Shown: positions 28,619 to 32,838 of the stretch, one piece after another
Numbering within the stretch: the stretch's first letter is position 1
How the letters are laid out: every line of letters begins with the position of its first letter
Source of the DNA: Zygnema cylindricum
Lineage: Eukaryota > Streptophyta > Zygnematophyceae > Zygnematales > Zygnemataceae
DNA length: 32,838 nucleotides
Reading direction: 5' to 3'
NCBI GenBank assembly: GCA_037447655.1
Contig: JBBHKE010000726.1
Coordinates: 1-32,838, forward strand
The notes under the pieces: generated by a model
Databases searched by the model: none
What the model was told of the DNA's origin: nothing
Seen by the model: only the letters and a program-made list of their open reading frames with translations
Program-made: the position numbers and the translations under genes

Positions 28619-29656
28619 TGTTGAAATTTATAGATTTCTAGAGTATTTTCTAGGTTTAAATATGTCTTTATAAAAAGGAAAGAAAAAAGACGGGCAGCCT
28701 GCCTCCACCTCCGCTCTCTAACTCCCATACTTGTTGTAGTCACTGAAGGTAAGAGAGAGAGGTTGATCCATGGCTGCCTTAGTTCAACAGACAGCTATTT
28801 TTAGTAGGTTACTAAAAATATACTTGACGGACGAGCGGTTTGATCCCGGTACCTGCGGTTCGTCAAGTTGACCGGTAGCGGTCAGCTTTATCCTAATAGA
28901 CTAGGACCAATGCTAAGTACTATGGTATGTGATAGATATATATTTAGTTTGCGTGACTAAAATTCATTTAACTAGAACTTTATACGGCGTACATAGATTC
29001 AGTTTTATAAAGTACGTCGTACGACGCTAATTCGAAACGGATACCTCGCATTTTATTTCGACATCGGAACAAATATCACGCAAGCATTTATTACGGCTAA
29101 GATTGCGTTTGGCACAAAATCCAACGGCGCACATCATCGCCGAAATCCCGGAGTGGTCATTTTGGCGTTTTGTGACGTGGCATGACCTGGAGCCACGTGG
29201 AGAGATGACATTCGGTCATAGGAATTCCGAGGAATGTACGGACGAGTGAAAAGCGGACACGCGTCCACTTAATAGCCTTGTCGTACATAGGCCGTACAAA
29301 AGGTACATCGGCAGTAGTACTTTTGTGTACGATACAGTAATCTGATTGGTCCGTACTTCAGTAGATAGGAGTTATTAGAGAGAATCAGGACTTAGAAAAT
29401 TTAGGTAGGTAGTCATCTCTCCCTTTGAGAGTTTGTACAAATTGGCATTTTTACTTCCTCATAACTTATCGCCTGGTTGGCCATTTTCAGTGATTCTTTT
29501 TGCTACGGACTCAAGGGAGTCCAAGCTACACAGGGGTGCAGTCAAATTGTCAGTTTGCCTTCTGAGGCAGAAGTGGTTGTGGCTTAAAGTGGGTTAGTTA
29601 AATACTATCTAGAGGCTTCCTGTATTCTGTAGTCCAATGGAGGACACAGAATTGCA
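28619..29656 (+). mobile_element. Solo LTR K inserted in the gypsy gag region
   Basis: A 1038-bp LTR (TGTTGAAATT ... GAATTGCA) with a perfect AGCTC duplication and no internal sequence. It carries an antisense tRNA-like module (~28837-28899), a G-box at 29194-29199, and six GTAC words within 74 bases (29283-29356) next to a CCAAT element on the minus strand (ATTGG, 29345-29349). Its 3' part resembles A and H most, its 5' part the B/F type. Confidence 0.93.
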
Positions 29657-29661
29657 AGCTC
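29657..29661. repeat. Target-site duplication of solo LTR K, right copy (AGCTC)
   Basis: Identical to 28614-28618, directly after the LTR end TTGCA. Confidence 0.92.
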
Positions 29662-30454
29662 CGCACGCTTTGTAACAACTCTTGTTTTTGTTTCTGCAGT
29701 CTTTGTGCTGCACTGAGAGGAGCAGTCGGTATGAAGATCCTAAGGGGAGGGCAACCAATTTTGGTGCCATCGCGGCCAATTGCTTACTTTGCTGCTGAAT
29801 GATTTTTTCCGGTGTAAGTTTAGGTGGAATAACAGGGGTCCGGTCAGGTTCCTCCGGTGACAACACACAACGCCTCGAAGGCTAAAGGAGTTGAAATGGG
29901 TAAGGGTGTACAACAGTTTCCCCTTCTCCATTGAACAGGGCGAACTGCATCATTTCTTTCGGGACTCCATTCTTGCGGAAACATTGTTCTTCTTGATGGC
30001 CCATGAAGCCACATGCTACACACTTGGAGCCTTTGGTAGTATATTGACATTCATTGAGCTCATTAGAGATTTGGGCATTATCAAATTTGAGAAGTTTAAT
30101 TTGCCCCCGTTGAGATTAAGACATTTTTGCGATTTTTGCCCAAGGAGTAGGGCGGCAAGTTTCCTTGTTAACTAGTGCTTTCCCGTCCCCCCCTTCTCCT
30201 TGTTTTCATTCCAACTAATTCCAAGTCCTCTCCGCACGTTCCTTTTCAAATTATTTATGCTTAATGGCGAGCTCCAGTTTGAGTTTCTTGGGGTACCCTT
30301 TCCCCCTATGTCTAGTTTGCTGGCAATTGAGAAAGTTGTAGAGAAAAACCATATCATCCTATGCCCCCATTGCAGGTTCTAACCCGTTGTTGAACATCTA
30401 TTTCCCTTTAAGCTTCTGCAAAGCTTGAAGTTCAGTTTTTTCCTCCTTAAACAA
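29657..30454 (-). pseudogene. gag: Gypsy gag with zinc knuckle (element G)
   Basis: Minus strand. After an eroded capsid part (LKLELAIKHK and EKERAERTWN, ~30270-30225) comes KLLKFDNAQISNELNECQYTTKGSKCVACGFMGHQEEQCFRKNGVPKEM. The CVACGFMGHQEEQC segment (codons 30022-29981) is a CX2CX4HX4C nucleocapsid zinc knuckle. A Pro/Gln-rich tail follows (PVIPPKLTPEKIIQQQSKQLAAMAP, ~29840-29765). Stops occur at about 30140 and 29883. The knuckle sequence differs from the copia CHFCKKPGHYMAEC, as expected for a gypsy gag. The right end is cut by element J at 30454 and the left by solo LTR K. Confidence 0.78.
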
Positions 30455-31341
30455 TGTTGATTCTGTTGAAAAGAGGTTATTAATAGTTCACTTCCCTATT
30501 TTAGTTTGAAAGAGAGTGAGGATCAAAGGCACGCCATGGCTGCGGCCATATTTAGAAAGGGCAGTTTTTGAAGTAGAGGATATTCTACTAAAATGTTGTC
30601 TAAGTCTAGATTTGAACCTGCGACCTCTAGAGACTCTATAGCCAAACTCCTTAACCATTAAGGCGTTACGAAACGATACACGTGACGGGTTTCATAATAT
30701 ATAAACATTAACGCAACAGCTAATTAACAGCAAACTAACCAAAAGGAGCAATTCCTGCATGTACGCGAATCTGAACCGTGTAAAATATGTTTTTATCGAA
30801 CGACCGACATTATAGCCGCCACGCGAAGTGAGCTTTTGGCGGCATACGGAGATAGAGTCACGCGGTGCCACATGGCGCCACATTATTTGATACCGCAGAA
30901 GATGGGAGGAGGAACCATGGCTTCCGATTTGACAAGTGTCACCTTGTAAACTTTGTCGTACAATGGTCGTACAATAAGTACATCGCCCATTGTACCTTCT
31001 TGTAATATATAGTGTTCCTATTGAACTAGGGTTTAGTAGTAGGTAGTCGTGAGTAAGCAAACCGAGACTTAGTAATATTTAGGTACCTCTCACTCTAAGA
31101 GAGCTTGTAACTATAAAGGTAATATTTGACCAGCCATAATTTACTGCTCATGGGAGCAAATTCAATGATTTTTTTTGCGTTTGACTCAGGGGAGTCTTAT
31201 CGTCACGGGGGTCAGAGTGGTCAAAATATTTGTGTGCCTGGGCGGCACTTATTCAACGGGAAAGTAGAAGGGGCAAATATTTTCCTAGAGGCTTTACATA
31301 GGCTGCTCATTCCGTGGGTCAATGGAGACCACAAAATTTCA
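30455..31341 (+). repeat. 5' LTR of element J
   Basis: About 887 bp, TGTTGATTCT ... AAATTTCA. The first ~25 bases are shorter than in E, so the exact start is less certain. The antisense tRNA-like module has B-box-like 30618-30608 and A-box-like 30661-30648. GTAC words lie at 30957-30985; the TATA box TATAAAG at 31112-31118. Confidence 0.85.
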
Positions 31342-31356
31342 GGTTATGGGCCCACC
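31342..31356 (+). promoter_or_regulatory. Primer-binding site of element J (perfect)
   Basis: GGTTATGGGCCCACC follows the LTR end with no spacer, fully complementary over 15 bases to the anticodon arm of plant initiator tRNA-Met. The gag start codon ATG (31346-31348) pairs with the CAU anticodon. Confidence 0.87.
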
Positions 31357-32519
31357 CTCTAGGGTACCCATATTTGATGGATCAGACTTTCTTTATTGGG
31401 AAATAATGATGGAGGGAGAACAATTTGAGAAGCATCTATGGGGCATAGTGTCTGGACAAATTCGATGCCCACCTCCACTTGGGTTTGGAGGGACACGTTT
31501 TTCTGGCACCTCTGCCTCTACAGTTGGTAGAACAGCTGCCACCATCACCGAGGATGAAGATGAGGAAGGAGAGGAGATTGTCATGGAAGGAGAAAAGGAA
31601 GGAGTAGCAACTCAAGTGACACCATTGCCAAAGGCGATACTGGCAGCAGCACCACCAAAAACGGCGACAAGGGTTCAAACCGAAAGATCAGAGTATAAAA
31701 AGTGGAACTACAAAGACAAGGTTGCTAAGCTTTTAATTCTTAAAAGTGTAGCAAAGGGCATTGCCATTCCCCTTATGCATGTCAAATCTTCATCTCAGAT
31801 TTGGATATCACTAGTTAACAAATATAAGAGTGGATCATTGTAGCATCAACAGTTGGCCGAAAAATAAGATTGCAGCTTATACTTATAAAGGAGGAAGTAT
31901 GAATAATTATTGCAATGGTTTAGGAGCATTATTTGGAGAGTTGGAGAGTGCAGGTAACTCATGGTCCGAGAGACAAAGAGTCAACACATTAATGATGAAA
32001 CTATCTGAAGTGTATGAGAATATCATTAACAGATTGCATGACATGGGAGATAGCAATTGGAATTGGGATGACACAGTGGGAATGATTTTAGTGAAAGAAA
32101 GCACCATAGAGCTTAGGAGAGGGAGTCTAAGTGTTCAAGCATTGTCTGCAGGAGTTGATTGGCGGAAGCATGATGAGGAGAGAGGGAAAGATCCTTATCG
32201 AAACTTTGGTGGAAGAGGACAAGGAGGTGGCAGATTTGATAGACAGGGGAGAGGAACTTCTCGAGGAGGATTATGTCACTTCTGCAAGAAACCAGGACAC
32301 CATATGGCAGATTGTGTCAAACTTGCAAATCTTCGACTGAAAGATGGTCAAGGAACCTCAAAGGATGGAGGAAAGAAAAAGGCTTTCGTGACTCAAGTTC
32401 ATGATGAAGAAGTGGAAGGAAAAACTGAACCAGAAGAGGAGCTTGAGGAGCTTCTTCTTAATCCGAAAAACATTGAAAAACATGTCGACATTCCACGGAG
32501 ACAAAAGTGTGCTTTCGGA
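31346..32519 (+). pseudogene. gag: Copia gag (element J), nearly intact
   Basis: Starts MGPPSRVPIFDGSDFLYWEIMMEG from the ATG inside the primer-binding site. I chose this over the upstream in-frame ATG at 31322, which lies in the LTR. The first part runs to a TAG at 31841-31843, where a Gln is likely original. A frame change follows near 31865 and the second frame continues to protease. The capsid-like core includes YKDKVAKLLILKSVAKGIAIPLMHVKSSSQIWISLVNKY and MNNYCNGLGALFGELESAG. A Gly/Arg-rich stretch (GGRGQGGGRFDRQGRGTSRGG) precedes the zinc knuckle CHFCKKPGHHMADC (32274-32315, CX2CX4HX4C intact) and an acidic tail (EPEEELEELLL). Confidence 0.92.
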
Positions 32520-32838
32520 GGTAAGAGGGATCCACCCGAGGATGGGTGGATCATAGACTCAGGGGCTTCAATGCATATGTGCAAAGATAAGCGGTGGTTC
32601 ACTAAACTGAGAAAGATCCCAACAGTTGAGATAGAGTACGGAGATGGTAGAGTAGAAACCACAAGTCTTGTTGGAACTGTTGACTTGAAGGTTCTAGTTG
32701 ATGGAAAGGCCTCAATTATGACACTCTCAGACGTTCTTTACATTCCATAGCTTAGCAAGAACCTAGTCTCAACAGTTGTTTTAGATGAAAAGGAGTTTGA
32801 AACAGGAACTAGGAAAGGAATCTTCACAGCAAGCTTTG
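32520..32838 (+). pseudogene. pol: Copia protease (element J), partial
   Basis: Same frame as gag. The active site WIIDSGASMHMCKDK (DSGAS 32556-32570) is intact. KIPTVEIEYGDGRVETTSLVGTVDLKVLVDGKASIMTLSDVLYIP follows and stops at a TAG (32748-32750), again where relatives have a Gln or Glu codon. The frame then continues LSKNLVSTVVLDEKEFETGTRKGIFTAS to the window end, just before the pre-integrase block. Confidence 0.92.

Larger units (their letters stand above)
16145..30454 (-). mobile_element. Ty3/gypsy retrotransposon G carrying a DNA methyltransferase, broken
   Basis: One gypsy element on the minus strand, reconstructed from collinear pieces between younger insertions: gag (30454-29657, 28618-28051), protease (28050-27383), C5 DNA methyltransferase (27130-26758 and 20389-19750), RT (19700-19242 and 18237-17900), RNase H (to ~17340) and integrase (17060-16145). 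RT before integrase is the gypsy order. The insertions H, E and K are each flanked by perfect 5-bp duplications (TCCGG, AAAAT, AGCTC), so the pieces were once contiguous. No LTR of G is in the window. The left end is cut at F and the right end at J. Confidence 0.85.
30455..32838 (+). mobile_element. Ty1/copia retrotransposon J, 5' part (runs off the window)
   Basis: 5' LTR, primer-binding site, gag and protease of a plus-strand copia related to E. It is the least damaged element here: only one frameshift and two stops are seen in about 1.5 kb of coding sequence. Inserted next to the gypsy gag of G. The 3' end, and so the target duplication, lie outside (candidate left copy AACAA at 30450-30454). 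Confidence 0.92.

Noticed and set aside
31322-31360. TTTCAG-GTT / TTGCAG-GTT read as a splice acceptor before gag
   Set aside because: The boundary coincides with the LTR terminus and the tRNA-complementary site in all copies. An intron is not needed.
1-32838. CRISPR array, rRNA genes, bacterial operons or a host protein-coding gene
   Set aside because: No regular short repeats with spacers, no rRNA-like stretch, and no open frame that is not explained by a retrotransposon or its antisense.

Overview
The window looks like intergenic DNA from a land-plant nuclear genome rich in old transposable elements. I see no host gene. Everything I can assign belongs to LTR retrotransposons nested in one another, all broken by stops, frameshifts, deletions and insertions. 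The plant call rests on the copia and gypsy families, on a primer-binding site that fits the plant initiator tRNA-Met anticodon arm, and on plant-type promoter words (CACGTG, GTAC clusters, CCAAT, TATA) in the LTRs. The copia lineage and the methyltransferase-bearing gypsy element suggest a seedless plant or gymnosperm, but the species cannot be fixed from sequence alone.

Layout. 1-192: tail of a plus-strand LTR. 193-562 and 6394-7132: two halves of a minus-strand copia reverse transcriptase (element C), split by element A. 563-6388: element A, a two-LTR minus-strand copia that lacks its protease. 7133-11016: 3' half of a plus-strand copia (element B) with its 3' LTR, itself interrupted by a solo LTR (9246-10307). 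11017-13115: 5' half of a copia in inverted orientation (element D). 13116-16144: truncated LTR, gag, protease and integrase of a plus-strand copia (element F). 16145-30454: remains of one minus-strand Ty3/gypsy element (element G), interrupted by solo LTR H (18238-19241), two-LTR copia E (20390-26757), solo LTR K (28619-29656) and bounded by copia J (30455 to the window end).

The most striking content is in G. After a gag zinc knuckle and an aspartic protease, and before reverse transcriptase, it carries a decayed C5-cytosine DNA methyltransferase. Motif I, the PCQ region, ENV, the AHR-R region and the C-terminal motif are all recognisable in the unpermuted (DNMT3-like, not DRM-like) order. 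Element E is inserted between the PCQ and ENV motifs with a perfect 5-bp target duplication (AAAAT), so the two halves lie about 6.4 kb apart.

The second notable point is that the copia elements begin their internal region with GGTTATGGGCCCACC or a one-base variant. This is complementary to the internal anticodon arm of plant initiator tRNA-Met rather than to its 3' end, as in Drosophila copia. The gag start codon lies inside this site, opposite the CAU anticodon. All LTRs in the window that are long enough also share an antisense tRNA-like module, and most share a GAAACAAAT/ATTTGTTTC inverted repeat and a G-box - GTAC cluster - CCAAT - TATA promoter order.
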